64,000 nt of DNA from NCBI GenBank assembly GCA_025454915.1, contig JALONN010000013.1:43796-107795 (forward strand). Direction: 5' to 3'. Made by a program: the position numbers and the translations under genes. This document shows positions 25,774 through 35,040 of the stretch, piece after piece. Under the pieces are notes generated by a model. That model was given only the letters and a program-made list of their open reading frames with translations, had not been told where the DNA came from and ran no database searches. Source of the DNA: Raineya sp. (GTDB taxonomy: Bacteria; Bacteroidota; Bacteroidia; Cytophagales; Thermonemataceae). Every line of letters begins with the position of its first letter. The first letter of the stretch is position 1.

Positions 25774-26283
25774 TTACTTAGCAGGTATCAAAGCTATCAT
25801 TTTCATATTCTCGTCTGTAGGGTTTTCAAGAACAAGCTTATCTTTAGAAACATCTTTAATATTTAGTTTTGTTTCTTTACCACTTGGATCTATCATTGTA
25901 AGAATTTTTGCCTTTTCATCTAAAGTCCATTTACCACTTTCTGCTTGCCCCATTTGAGACATTTCCATGACTCCATCAGCTTTAAAATCCATTGTCACAG
26001 ATGATGCAAAAGTAGCTACCATATCCAATTGAGCTTCTATTTCAGCAGCTTTTTCTGGATTTGTTGCTTTTAATTTATCAGCTTCTTTTTTCATTTCAGC
26101 TTTAAAAAACTCTCCATCCAATTGCCATTTTCTCTGAACAAGAGTCTTTAGGTCTTCAGTTGGAGTAACTACAGCCGCTTTTTCAGCTACATCTTTTTTC
26201 TTTTTCTTTTTTTGTGCTTCAGCTTGGCTGTATGTGAAGAATAATATTCCAACACAAAGCACCACTTGTAAGGTCTTTTTCAT
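25774..26283 (-). CDS. lipocalin-like secreted protein
   Basis: This 169-residue protein has a signal peptide ending in AEAQ, then a lysine-rich linker (KKKKKKD). Its lipocalin-like pattern is a strand with KWQLDGEFFKAE, an alpha segment, then FKADGVMEMSQMGQAESGKWTLDEKAKILTM, which alternates as in the small-protein lipocalin families of Bacteroidota. The exact DUF was not identified. It is followed immediately by a terminator on the minus strand and is monocistronic. Ligand unknown. Confidence 0.55.
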   Translation of the reverse strand: MKKTLQVVLCVGILFFTYSQAEAQKKKKKKDVAEKAAVVTPTEDLKTLVQRKWQLDGEFFKAEMKKEADKLKATNPEKAAEIEAQLDMVATFASSVTMDFKADGVMEMSQMGQAESGKWTLDEKAKILTMIDPSGKETKLNIKDVSKDKLVLENPTDENMKMIALIPAK

Positions 26284-26372
26284 GGATGTTGATTTTTTAT
26301 GTTAATTTCCTAAGTGTTTGGACAAACTTAATGCCAAAAAAAAGATTTTCCTAGTAGCTTTTCAATATTATT

Positions 26373-27767
26373 CTATCCTCCGCAACCACCACAACCTCCT
26401 CCACAACCACTTCCACAGCTACCACCACTACTACAACCTGAACCACAGCTACTTGTATTAGATCCATCTTTATTCTGTCTATGATTATAGAATGTAATAA
26501 TGGGAGCAAAGCCTGTTACTATTATACTGTTACCCATTGTTAAATATTCCCAACCTAAATATTTAGAACCTTCTCTACTCGTCAATTTATCTTTTTCTTT
26601 CGTTTGATAATACTCAGGAATTATTCTAGAAACCCATAATTTATTCATATGTGCATTATAGATATAACGTATAATTACAAAAAACATCCATAAAACTATT
26701 AGATAACCTACAGGTTTGTCTCTTTCTATTCCTAGAAACAATCTGGATAATCCAAGTCCAAAGATGATATAGTAGACAGTCTGTTTAATGATATGATATT
26801 TTAGATACATTTTTGACACAAAAATCACTTTTTCAAAATCATGTACAAATTTTGAGATTTGTGTAAACATGGGTTTTGAGATAAAATGATTTACTAGATC
26901 TGTATAGTAAACAGCCCTTCTCTCATGAATATACTCATATATTATCTGCTCAAAAAAAGTCAAGCTTACCGTTTTCTCATTGATTTCCAAACGATTAACA
27001 GCATCAATTTGAATACACCCTTTTCTGAGAAGTTCATTTGTGATTGCATGCATTACATACACCAATCTTTTTTTCTGCATATAGATAAGCTCCAAAGGAT
27101 GAAAATCTTGTAAAAGAGGATTTTGAGGAATAATAGAGGCTATTTCTTTCTGAAAATATTGGATTGTAAAAATCCATAAACCTACTCCTGCCAAAATCAT
27201 AAGAAGAGCATACCCTAATAAAAAGTCAGAACTTGATATTTTCAAAAAAGCAGGTTCTAGCAACTTTTGGAAAGGATAAAAAAGCAGAATAAACATAAAA
27301 AAGGCAACAATATTAATTTGTTGCCCTGAAATACGACTTTTCGCCATGTTTCTTAAGTCATCCAAAATTGTATGATTTCCCCAAATATCTTCGGGCATTT
27401 TTCCAAAATGCTCCTGATAAAGCTCTTGAGTGTGCTTTTTAGCCTGTACAAATTTATGTTTTTCTGATACCTGATGTGTAGAAGGTACATGATCTATCCA
27501 TTTTCCTAATTTTTGACAAAAATTGGCATAAAAATGAGAAAATAGTAGATGTTGGTGCCAAACCGTATCTACTATTTCCGAAGGAGAAACCATTTCTTTT
27601 GAAATGGATGCTAAAAACATAAACTTTTTGTATTCTTCAATGGCTTTTTGAGTAAAATTCAGCGACCATCCATTTTCATAAGCCAATCTAACTGAGAATC
27701 CATATTCGGATGGAGGTGAGTCGAAATCGAACTTTTCAATTTCTTCCCATACATTATTTTTTTTCAT
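26373..27767 (-). CDS. GRDP/TIGR04222-like membrane protein with Gly/Cys-rich tail
   Basis: This 464-residue protein has an N-terminal GRDP-like domain (PF07173 type; SPSEIVDTVWHQHLLFSHFY with the conserved WHxHLL). The central part has four or more membrane helices (VAFFMFILLFYPF, LLGYALLMILAGVGLW, IIKQTVYYIIFGLGLS, GYLIVLWMFFVII) and a cytoplasmic-type segment LQDFHPLELIYMQKKR that resembles TIGR04222 membrane proteins. It ends in an unusual 30-residue tail of cysteine and glycine repeats from about residue 435. Its role is unknown; the tail might be modified or bind metal. It is a single gene with its start at 27767. Confidence 0.7.
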   Translation of the reverse strand: MKKNNVWEEIEKFDFDSPPSEYGFSVRLAYENGWSLNFTQKAIEEYKKFMFLASISKEMVSPSEIVDTVWHQHLLFSHFYANFCQKLGKWIDHVPSTHQVSEKHKFVQAKKHTQELYQEHFGKMPEDIWGNHTILDDLRNMAKSRISGQQINIVAFFMFILLFYPFQKLLEPAFLKISSSDFLLGYALLMILAGVGLWIFTIQYFQKEIASIIPQNPLLQDFHPLELIYMQKKRLVYVMHAITNELLRKGCIQIDAVNRLEINEKTVSLTFFEQIIYEYIHERRAVYYTDLVNHFISKPMFTQISKFVHDFEKVIFVSKMYLKYHIIKQTVYYIIFGLGLSRLFLGIERDKPVGYLIVLWMFFVIIRYIYNAHMNKLWVSRIIPEYYQTKEKDKLTSREGSKYLGWEYLTMGNSIIVTGFAPIITFYNHRQNKDGSNTSSCGSGCSSGGSCGSGCGGGCGGCGG

Positions 27768-27786
27768 AATTTCTTATAAAGATAAG

Positions 27787-27813
27787 AAAAAAGCTACATT
27801 GAGTCAATGTAGC
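27787..27813 (-). terminator. terminator of the gmd-fcl operon
   Basis: GCTACATTGA (27793-27802) pairs with TCAATGTAGC (27804-27813); on the minus strand the stem is followed by TTTTTTC. It lies 17 bp after the fcl stop codon. Confidence 0.85.
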
Positions 27814-27829
27814 CTATGTTAAATATTTG

Positions 27830-28756
27830 TTAATTATTTTCAAATTTATCTTGAATGGTTTTTTGGATTCCTTCTTTAAGTTCTATTCTGTGTTTCCAGC
27901 CTAAAGAATGTAATTTACTTACATCTAAGAGCTTACGAGGTGTACCATCAGGCTTGGATGTATCAAATTTCAACTCACCTTCATATTGTACAACATCTTT
28001 AATCAGCAATGCTAAATCTTTAATAGAAATATCCTCTCCTGTTCCAATATTTACAATCTCTGGGCTGTTGTAGTTTTGCATTAAAAAGTAGCAAGCATCT
28101 GCCAAATCATCAGCATTCAAAAATTCTCTTTTGGGTGAACCTGTTCCCCAAATTTCAACAGAGGGCTTGTTTTCTTGTTTAGCTTCCCAAAATTTACGAA
28201 TCAGGGCAGCTATCACATGAGAATTCTGTAAATCATAATTATCTCCTTTTCCATACAAATTGGTTGGCATTACAGAGATAAAATTACAGCCATACTGGTC
28301 ATGATAAGCCTGACACATCTTAATCCCTGCAATTTTAGCAATGGCATAAGGCTCGTTGGTGTACTCAAGTGTACCTGTAAGCAGATAATCTTCTTTAATA
28401 GGCTGATTTGCAAATTTTGGGTATATACAAGAAGAGCCTAAAAATAAAAGTTTTTTTACTCCACTTTTATAGGCTTCATGAATTACATTATTTTGAATAG
28501 TAATATTCTCATAAATAAAGTCAGCTCTGTAAGTATTATTAGCAAGGATTCCCCCCACTTTGGCAGCAGCTAAAAATACATATTCAGGTTTTTCGTGAGT
28601 AAAAAACTCAGATACAGCCTGCTGATTACGTAAATCTAATTCTTGAGACGTTTTATAGACTATGTTTGTATACCCCTCTTGTTCTAACTTTCTAAGAATT
28701 GCAGACCCAGCCATTCCTCTATGTCCTGCAATATAAATTTTACTATTTTTTTGCAT
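27830..28756 (-). CDS. fcl: GDP-L-fucose synthase
   Basis: This 308-residue short-chain dehydrogenase has the NADP motif GHRGMAGSAI and the catalytic Ser-Tyr-Lys set in GSSCIYPKFANQPIKEDYLLTG and NEPYAIAKIAGI. It reduces and epimerises GDP-4-keto-6-deoxymannose to GDP-L-fucose, using NADPH. It is the second gene of a two-gene operon, starting 9 bp after gmd, which supplies its substrate. GDP-fucose would feed capsule, O-antigen or glycoprotein synthesis. Confidence 0.95.
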   Translation of the reverse strand: MQKNSKIYIAGHRGMAGSAILRKLEQEGYTNIVYKTSQELDLRNQQAVSEFFTHEKPEYVFLAAAKVGGILANNTYRADFIYENITIQNNVIHEAYKSGVKKLLFLGSSCIYPKFANQPIKEDYLLTGTLEYTNEPYAIAKIAGIKMCQAYHDQYGCNFISVMPTNLYGKGDNYDLQNSHVIAALIRKFWEAKQENKPSVEIWGTGSPKREFLNADDLADACYFLMQNYNSPEIVNIGTGEDISIKDLALLIKDVVQYEGELKFDTSKPDGTPRKLLDVSKLHSLGWKHRIELKEGIQKTIQDKFENN

Positions 28757-28765
28757 AATCAGATT

Positions 28766-29878
28766 TTATTCAAAATAGTTTTTCACCCCATGACCACCTT
28801 TTTTCAAATACAAATCTTTTTTGAACAAATTCAAATCAGATCGCATCATGTCTGTTACCAAATCTTGAAGCGTATGTTTGGGTTTCCAACCAAGTAATGT
28901 ATTAGCTTTTGTTGGGTCTCCGATGAGTAAATCCACTTCTGTAGGTCTGAAATAACGTTTATCAATGGCTATCACTTCTTTTCCGATAGGTAGTTGATAT
29001 TCAGGGTTATTACAAGCTGTTACAACTGCCACTTCGTTCTCTCCTTCACCCTTAAACTCCAAAGTAATTCCTACGTGTTCAAACGACATTCTCACAAAAT
29101 CTCTTACAGGTGTTGTTTCTCCTGTTGCAATTACAAAATCTTCAGGCTTTTCTTGTTGAAGAATCAGATACATAGCTTCTACATAGTCTTTAGCATGTCC
29201 CCAGTCTCTTTTAGCATCCAAATTTCCTAAGAAAATTTTATCTTGTAATCCTAAAGCAATTCGGGCTGTTCCTCTTGTTATTTTACGAGTCACAAAGGTT
29301 TCACCTCTTAACGGTGACTCATGGTTAAATAAAATACCATTACAAGCAAACATTCCATAAGCTTCTCTGTAATTTACTGTAATCCAGTAAGCATACATTT
29401 TGGCTACTGCATAAGGAGAGCGTGGATAAAAAGGTGTTTTTTCTGACTGTGGGACTTCCTGTACCAAACCATATAGTTCGGATGTGGAAGCCTGATATAT
29501 TTTTGTTTTATTGGTAAGTCCTAAAATACGAATAGCCTCCAAAATACGCAAAGTGCCTATACCGTCTACATCAGCAGAGTATTCAGGTTCATCAAAACTA
29601 ACACGAACATGTGACATCGCTCCCAAATTATAGATTTCATCAGGCTGTACTTCTTGGATAATTCTGATGATATTGGTAGAGTCTGACAAGTCTCCGTAAT
29701 GAAGTTTCAAACGTACATTCTGTTCGTGTGGGTCTTGGTAAATATCATCAATTCTATCTGTATTAAGCAAAGAAGTTCTACGCTTGATACCATGAACCTG
29801 ATAACCTTTGTCTAAAAGTAATTTGGTAAGATAAGCTCCATCTTGTCCTGTGATACCTGTAATTAAGGCTACTTTCAT
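28766..29878 (-). CDS. gmd: GDP-mannose 4,6-dehydratase
   Basis: This 370-residue SDR enzyme opens with TGITGQDGAYLTKLLLDKGYQVHGIKRRTS, the Gmd signature with the NADP motif GITGQDG. It has the Tyr-Lys pair in SPYAVAKMYAYWITVNYREAYG and the NHESPLRGETFVTRKITRG segment. It converts GDP-mannose to GDP-4-keto-6-deoxymannose. It is directly upstream of fcl and in the same transcript. No other sugar genes are in the window. Confidence 0.96.
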   Translation of the reverse strand: MKVALITGITGQDGAYLTKLLLDKGYQVHGIKRRTSLLNTDRIDDIYQDPHEQNVRLKLHYGDLSDSTNIIRIIQEVQPDEIYNLGAMSHVRVSFDEPEYSADVDGIGTLRILEAIRILGLTNKTKIYQASTSELYGLVQEVPQSEKTPFYPRSPYAVAKMYAYWITVNYREAYGMFACNGILFNHESPLRGETFVTRKITRGTARIALGLQDKIFLGNLDAKRDWGHAKDYVEAMYLILQQEKPEDFVIATGETTPVRDFVRMSFEHVGITLEFKGEGENEVAVVTACNNPEYQLPIGKEVIAIDKRYFRPTEVDLLIGDPTKANTLLGWKPKHTLQDLVTDMMRSDLNLFKKDLYLKKGGHGVKNYFE

Positions 29879-29965
29879 ATTGTTTTTTTCTTCTATAGTT
29901 TATTTTTCCGCAAGTTTAGCGAATTATTCTAAGAATAGAAAATTTAGAATCAAGTGAATGTTTTT

Positions 29966-31312
29966 TTATTGTCCTAGTATGGCTTTGGGTATCTTTATAA
30001 TAACAGTTGTACCTTTTGTTAGTTCACTTTCTATCTCTAAGGTACTATTACACTTTTGTAGTAGCTCCAGACAAAGATTCAGACCAATTCCTACTCCTTT
30101 TTCATTGCTTGTACCTTTGGTTGTAAACAGGACTCCTTTATAAATCTTATCTATATGATGAGGGTTCATCCCTACACCTTGGTCTGTAAATTTAAGGTTT
30201 ACAAAATTCTCATAGTCTTCTAAAATAATATCTATTTCAGAGTGAGAAGGACTAAATTTAATCGCATTGGAACAAATATTTCGTGTTACTATTTCAAGAA
30301 TATTATAATCCATTAAGCCCAAAGCATGATGAATTTGAAATTTTAAGTTAATTTTAATTTGTTTATCTTTTGCCATAATTTGCAAGTTTGGCAAGAAGTA
30401 TTTGCGAATAGTTTCTGCTATATCTAATTTTTTAACTTCTGGCTCATAAGAATATAGCTGACTTTTAGACCAAAATAAAAGATTATCTAATAACGAAACT
30501 GTATATGAAAGACTTTGATGCATTTCGGGTAATAAATCTTTGATTTGTTCTACTGAGAAATCTCCTTTATAGGCAAGTTCTATTAGCCCTTGTATTCCAG
30601 CCAAAGGGCTTCGTAAATCGTGAGAAATCAAAGAGAAAAGCCTATTTTTAGTCTGATTGAGTTGTTGTAAGTTTTCATTCTGAGAGTGTAGTTTTAGTTC
30701 ATTTGCCTCTAAAATTTTATTTTTCTCACTCAAATCATCACTAATCTTTTCTAAACTTTTACGATTTACTTCATATTCTTTTTTGAGTATATTTACAATA
30801 TGATAAACAAGAAAAATATTAACTGATGTTGAAAATATCATATTTATTTTATGATTCAATTCATTATCATAAAAAATAACCCATGTTGGTTGATACCATT
30901 CTAGTGTTATCAATCCACCAAAAAACAATAAAACTCCTATTGGAATTAATATTTTATTCTTGATTTTTAGGATTATGCTAAAAGCTATGGTCATGCTTAT
31001 AAAAAAAAATGATGCATCCCCCATTATTCCATGGTTAAAAAACCATGCAAAAGTTAGCAATAAGATAATTGATACAATGAATCCTACAAATGCGACTTTT
31101 AATTGATGTTTAAATAATGCAATATAATATATGAGTAGTAGGCAAATCAAAAAAATAAAATTTAAGATAACTGCTTGTGGAGAAGCAGCAAATTTGTTGA
31201 ATACCAAAACGATAAAATCTATTGCTATTGCAAGTTCTATGATTCTAATTAAAATATATTCTTCTAAAGCTAATTCTTTTAATTTCTTTCTGTATAATAT
31301 AAGTACATTCAT
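29966..31312 (-). CDS. membrane histidine kinase
   Basis: This 448-residue protein has about five or six predicted membrane helices in residues 20-180 (for example IAIDFIVLVFNKF, ILNFIFLICLLLIYYIAL, FVGFIVSIILLLTFAWFF). A coiled-coil region (about 185-225) links them to the kinase core: H-box SLISHDLRSPLAGIQG with the phosphorylatable His, N-box NICSNAIKFS, G1 DQGVGM and G2 GVGIGLNL. No sensor domain was seen beyond the membrane part. There is no response regulator next to it, so it is an orphan sensor whose partner lies elsewhere. Confidence 0.88.
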   Translation of the reverse strand: MNVLILYRKKLKELALEEYILIRIIELAIAIDFIVLVFNKFAASPQAVILNFIFLICLLLIYYIALFKHQLKVAFVGFIVSIILLLTFAWFFNHGIMGDASFFFISMTIAFSIILKIKNKILIPIGVLLFFGGLITLEWYQPTWVIFYDNELNHKINMIFSTSVNIFLVYHIVNILKKEYEVNRKSLEKISDDLSEKNKILEANELKLHSQNENLQQLNQTKNRLFSLISHDLRSPLAGIQGLIELAYKGDFSVEQIKDLLPEMHQSLSYTVSLLDNLLFWSKSQLYSYEPEVKKLDIAETIRKYFLPNLQIMAKDKQIKINLKFQIHHALGLMDYNILEIVTRNICSNAIKFSPSHSEIDIILEDYENFVNLKFTDQGVGMNPHHIDKIYKGVLFTTKGTSNEKGVGIGLNLCLELLQKCNSTLEIESELTKGTTVIIKIPKAILGQ

Positions 31313-31418
31313 AATTCCATGATTATTATAAAAAAATTAATACAACTTATTGTCATAAAAAATTGTCTTTCTTATAAACCAAAATATTATTATATTTTTT
31401 GATAAAACAAAATTAAAC

Positions 31419-31817
31419 ATGAATAATCCTATCATATTATTTGATGGAGTTTGTAACCTTTGTAATAGCTCTGTACAGTTTCTTATTAAAAATGACAAAA
31501 AAAACATACTACGTTTTGCATCATTGCAATCAGAAATAGGGCAAAACCTACTCCAAAAGTTCAATCTGCCTACCAATATCTTTAATTCTTTTGTATTAAT
31601 AGATGGAGAACAGGTTTATCTGCGTTCATCAGCAGCTCTCAAAGTAGCCTCTTATTTAGGTGGAGCTTGGAAAATTCTACAATTCTTTTGGATTTTTCCT
31701 GCTTTCATCAGAGATGGGGTTTACAACCTGATAGCTAAAAATCGTTATAAATGGTTTGGGAAAAGAACAGAATGTATGATTCCTACCCCTGAGCTTAAAG
31801 CAAGGTTTTTAAATTAA
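31419..31817 (+). CDS. DCC family (DUF393) thiol-disulfide oxidoreductase-like protein
   Basis: This 132-residue protein has the DCC motif FDGVCNLCNSSVQFL with its conserved cysteines at about residues 12 and 15, followed by the family motif LRSSAALKVASYLGGAW and the end signature DGVYNLIAKNRYKWFGKR. The family (DUF393) is often called thiol-disulfide oxidoreductase, but its reaction is not settled. It is divergent from the histidine kinase gene, with a 106-bp AT-rich spacer. Confidence 0.85.
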   Translation: MNNPIILFDGVCNLCNSSVQFLIKNDKKNILRFASLQSEIGQNLLQKFNLPTNIFNSFVLIDGEQVYLRSSAALKVASYLGGAWKILQFFWIFPAFIRDGVYNLIAKNRYKWFGKRTECMIPTPELKARFLN

Positions 31818-31873
31818 AGTATTAAAAAGATTTATATTCTAAAAATAAATATTGAAAATTAAACTCTAATAAA

Positions 31874-32875
31874 ATGAAAGTTTTAATTATTTTTTCGATT
31901 GTAGTTTTAGGGTTCATACCTTTTTGTTATGGACAAAATGCTCCTCAAATGAGATATGAGGATAAAATAAGAATTAGAGAAGCTATCAATATTTCTCAAC
32001 AGGTTGGAGACAAAATTTGGAAAGGTATCAATGATGTTCCTTTTGTAGTGTTATTGGTTACAGACAGCGTTGAGTTTTTGATTAACCATCCTTATCCATC
32101 AGATGAGTTTAAACTGTCAGAGAACGATAAGATACTAAATTCCAAAGTTTTATACAGAAAAAGACAGTTTTCTAACAAGTTCCTAGCAACCTTCCCAGCT
32201 GTGAATGGTGTGAATTGTATTGTTGTTGGAACACCTGAAAATACAAATAAAAATTCAACGGATTGGGTTATTACCTTATTACATGAGCATTTTCATCAAT
32301 ATCAATTTACCTCAAAAAACTATTATGATGAAGTAAACAAATTAGATTTATCAGGTGGTGATGAAACTGGAATGTGGCAGTTAAATTACTCATTCCCTTA
32401 TGATAATTCTAAGATTATTGAGCAATTCAACCAATATACTTCTGCATTGTTCAAAGCAGTTACCAACATAGAAAAGAAAAGTTTTAACAAAGATTTTAAA
32501 AACTATTTAAAACAAAGAGCAAGATTTAAAGATTTACTAAAACCTTCTGATTATCGGTATTTTTCCTTTCAAATATGGCAAGAAGGACTTGCCAGACATA
32601 CTGAATATAAGTTCATCAAGGCTTTAGATAATTATATACCAACACCAGAGATAACACAATTGAAAGATTTTACAAATTTTAAGGATTTGAAAAACAAGTT
32701 TTATATCTCTGAATTAAAATCAATGACTACATCAAAGTTGGAAATTGAGAAACGTGTTAGTTTTTATGCTATCGGATTTGCAGAAGGCATTTTACTTGAT
32801 AAGCAAAACCCAAAATGGCAGGAAAAATATTTGACAAATAAATTTTATATTGAACATTATTTTAGTAAAAAATAA
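31874..32875 (+). CDS. secreted HExxH protein, putative zinc metallopeptidase
   Basis: This 333-residue protein has a signal peptide (MKVLIIFSIVVLGFIPFCYG) and the motif LLHEHFHQYQF, a typical HExxH zinc site. A likely third ligand or acidic patch follows in SGGDETGMW. Overall it does not match a peptidase family that I can name. It may be a secreted metallopeptidase, or a binding protein retaining the motif. It lies 56 bp after the DCC gene. The following gene encodes a lipoprotein and could be in the same transcript. Confidence 0.6.
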   Translation: MKVLIIFSIVVLGFIPFCYGQNAPQMRYEDKIRIREAINISQQVGDKIWKGINDVPFVVLLVTDSVEFLINHPYPSDEFKLSENDKILNSKVLYRKRQFSNKFLATFPAVNGVNCIVVGTPENTNKNSTDWVITLLHEHFHQYQFTSKNYYDEVNKLDLSGGDETGMWQLNYSFPYDNSKIIEQFNQYTSALFKAVTNIEKKSFNKDFKNYLKQRARFKDLLKPSDYRYFSFQIWQEGLARHTEYKFIKALDNYIPTPEITQLKDFTNFKDLKNKFYISELKSMTTSKLEIEKRVSFYAIGFAEGILLDKQNPKWQEKYLTNKFYIEHYFSKK

Positions 32876-32960
32876 TAAACATTTTCTAAACAGATATTAA
32901 TACAAGCACGTTGAAGTCGTTTTGGCTATAATTATGTATTATTTTAATTAACAATCTATT

Positions 32961-34025
32961 ATGACAAAAATATTGCTATTTTTCCTTTATTTAGGAATTG
33001 TCAGTTGTAACCCAACACAAGAGAACCATACTCAAGATGATTCTGCAAAAAACAAAGCTGATATTGCTAAGCTGAATGATGTTTTAAAAAAATATGAAGA
33101 ACCTTCACAGATAACTCAAGTTTCTGCCCAAAAACCAAGTATTGTGACAGGAAAAAAAGGAACTAAAATTTCCATCAATCCCAACGACCTTATTACAGAA
33201 AGTGGTAAACCTTTAGGACAAACCATAGATGTTGAATTAAAAGAACTCACAAATCAAGGGCAGTTATTGCGAACAAATGCTCAAACTGTTTCAGACGGAA
33301 AATTGCTTGTTTCTGGTGGTGCATATTTTATTGGTATGACTTCAAATGGAGAACAATTAAAATTAAAACAGGGTAAAACGCTTAAGGTTCAGTTTCCAAA
33401 ATTATCAAATCAGGAAATGACACTTTTTTATGGTCAAAGAAATGAAATAGGTCAAATGAATTGGCAAAAAGCTCCAGAAACCTTCAAGTTTACCCAAAAA
33501 CCGATATATACAAAAGATAGTGTGGTAAGAGAAAAGAAAAAGGAAAAATCAGAAATGAAAGCCCTATTGGACTATATGGATAGTGGTGATACTACAACAA
33601 CCCAAGAAGAAAGAGAAATCATCGTAAAAAAGCAAAAAAATGATAAAGCCAATAGAAAAGTTTATGATGAAATTGGTCTTGCCAACTTAGGTTGGATAAA
33701 TTGTGATAGATTTTTAGATATAGAAGAGAATACAGATTTACTGATAAGTTTTAATCCACAAGACAGCATACAAAATGCACAGATTTATTTAGTCTTTAAA
33801 GACATCAACAGTGTAACTTCCACTAGTTATCATCCTAAAAAATTATCAAAGTTTGAAAGATTACCTATTGGTTACAAAGTAAGATTAATTGCATATAGTT
33901 TAAAAAATGAAAAAGTATTTGCTTACTCCTCTGATTTGACGATTGCTAAAGAGCAAAAACTAACTTTAAGCTTAAAAGAATTTAGTGATCAAGAATTAAA
34001 AGAACTACTGAATAATAAGGAATAA
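32961..34025 (+). CDS. predicted lipoprotein
   Basis: This 354-residue protein has a lipobox ending at Cys16 (LGIVSC), a charged linker, and a beta-rich domain beginning about residue 65 with GKKGTKISINPNDLIT. The middle has a helical lysine-rich region (VVREKKKEKSEMKALLDYM). The end has beta strands again. It is probably an outer-membrane or surface lipoprotein, with no family assigned. It is the last gene before the integron-like segment. Confidence 0.6.
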   Translation: MTKILLFFLYLGIVSCNPTQENHTQDDSAKNKADIAKLNDVLKKYEEPSQITQVSAQKPSIVTGKKGTKISINPNDLITESGKPLGQTIDVELKELTNQGQLLRTNAQTVSDGKLLVSGGAYFIGMTSNGEQLKLKQGKTLKVQFPKLSNQEMTLFYGQRNEIGQMNWQKAPETFKFTQKPIYTKDSVVREKKKEKSEMKALLDYMDSGDTTTTQEEREIIVKKQKNDKANRKVYDEIGLANLGWINCDRFLDIEENTDLLISFNPQDSIQNAQIYLVFKDINSVTSTSYHPKKLSKFERLPIGYKVRLIAYSLKNEKVFAYSSDLTIAKEQKLTLSLKEFSDQELKELLNNKE

Positions 34026-34110
34026 ACAAATTGTAAATTTCATAGCATTATAAAGATGTTTTTTGAAAATATTTCATTGGATAATATGTATATAAAAACA
34101 AGAATATATG

Positions 34111-34140
34111 ATTCCAAAGCTCAAAACTAGGTTTTGGAAT
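34111..34140. other. hairpin between the lipoprotein and recombinase genes
   Basis: ATTCCAAA (34111-34118) pairs with TTTGGAAT (34133-34140), and CAAAAC with GTTTTG can form an alternative inner stem. No strong T-run follows. It may end the convergent lipoprotein and recombinase transcripts. Confidence 0.4.
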
Positions 34141-34174
34141 AGAGTAAATTTGGAGTTGATTTAAACACACTTGT

Positions 34175-35026
34175 TTATAAACTATCTAAAGGGCTTTTAA
34201 TCTTTGATTTTGTTACATCTGTTAGATGTGTGTAGATTTGAGTGGTTTTGATAGAATTATGCCCCAAAAGTTCTTGTACAAAACGAATATCTGTGCCATT
34301 TTCTATGAGATGTGTAGCGAAACTATGCCTCAAAATATGAGGTGTAACATCTCGCTTGATTCCTGCAACAATAGCAATATTTTTTACAACTTGTTGAACA
34401 CTTTTAGCTGAATACTGTTCCTTACATTGCCCCTCAAAAAGATATTTTTTTGGCTGATAAGCCTTAAAATATTTTCGTAAGTCTTGTAATAGTTTTTCAG
34501 AAAGCATTACTGTACGGTCTTTTTTTCCTTTCCCTTGCAAGATATGAATGAGCATTTTGGTGGAATCTATATCTGTGATTTTTAGATTTAACACCTCTGA
34601 AAGTCTAAGCCCTGCACCATACAATAATTGCAAAATACACAAATGCTTTAAGTTATTAGTAACTTCTATCATTTTTTTTACTTCAGTTTGACTGATACAT
34701 TTAGGTAATTTTTTCTCCTTTCTTTTGGGATATAATGCTGAAAGAAATAGTTTTTTTTGGTATATTAACTCAAAGAATTTCCCTATAGTTCCAAGCATTT
34801 GTTTTTGATATGAAGTACTAATATTTTCTTTTTCAAGTAAATAACGAATATAGTTTTCAATATTTTTTTCCTTTACAGTTTCTAAATCATATTTTTCAAA
34901 AGCAGTTAAAAACTTTTGCAAACACTGCAAATATGTTTTTTGCGTATTGGAAGCATAACGTTGAATAGTAAGTTTTTCTTGAAAAGTTTTTAATAGTATA
35001 TTTTTATCAAACATTCGTTTATCCAT
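34175..35026 (-). CDS. tyrosine recombinase beside an attC-like cassette array
   Basis: This 283-residue tyrosine recombinase has an N-terminal SAM-like domain (residues about 10-105) and a catalytic domain. The catalytic residues are Arg in LLYGAGLRLSEVL, Lys in GKGKKDR, HILRHSFATH, and GHNSIKTTQIYTH with the Tyr nucleophile. It ends in SPLDSL. It is divergent from three cassettes that follow a candidate attI, so it is placed like IntI. From memory, IntI1 has about 36 more residues between GKG and HxLRH; that IntI-specific segment is absent here, so it is closer to XerC/XerD or other Bacteroidota recombinases. Start alternatives are residue 1 or Met5. Confidence 0.85.
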   Translation of the reverse strand: MDKRMFDKNILLKTFQEKLTIQRYASNTQKTYLQCLQKFLTAFEKYDLETVKEKNIENYIRYLLEKENISTSYQKQMLGTIGKFFELIYQKKLFLSALYPKRKEKKLPKCISQTEVKKMIEVTNNLKHLCILQLLYGAGLRLSEVLNLKITDIDSTKMLIHILQGKGKKDRTVMLSEKLLQDLRKYFKAYQPKKYLFEGQCKEQYSAKSVQQVVKNIAIVAGIKRDVTPHILRHSFATHLIENGTDIRFVQELLGHNSIKTTQIYTHLTDVTKSKIKSPLDSL

Positions 35027-35040
35027 TTTTATTTATCTAA

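Noticed and set aside
31337..31576. Minus-strand 79-residue ORF between the histidine kinase and DCC genes
   Set aside because: It is antisense to the DCC-family gene and has no recognised motif.
34175..35026. A classical IntI call for the recombinase
   Set aside because: The IntI-specific segment appears absent between GKG and HxLRH, so I call it only a tyrosine recombinase placed like IntI.
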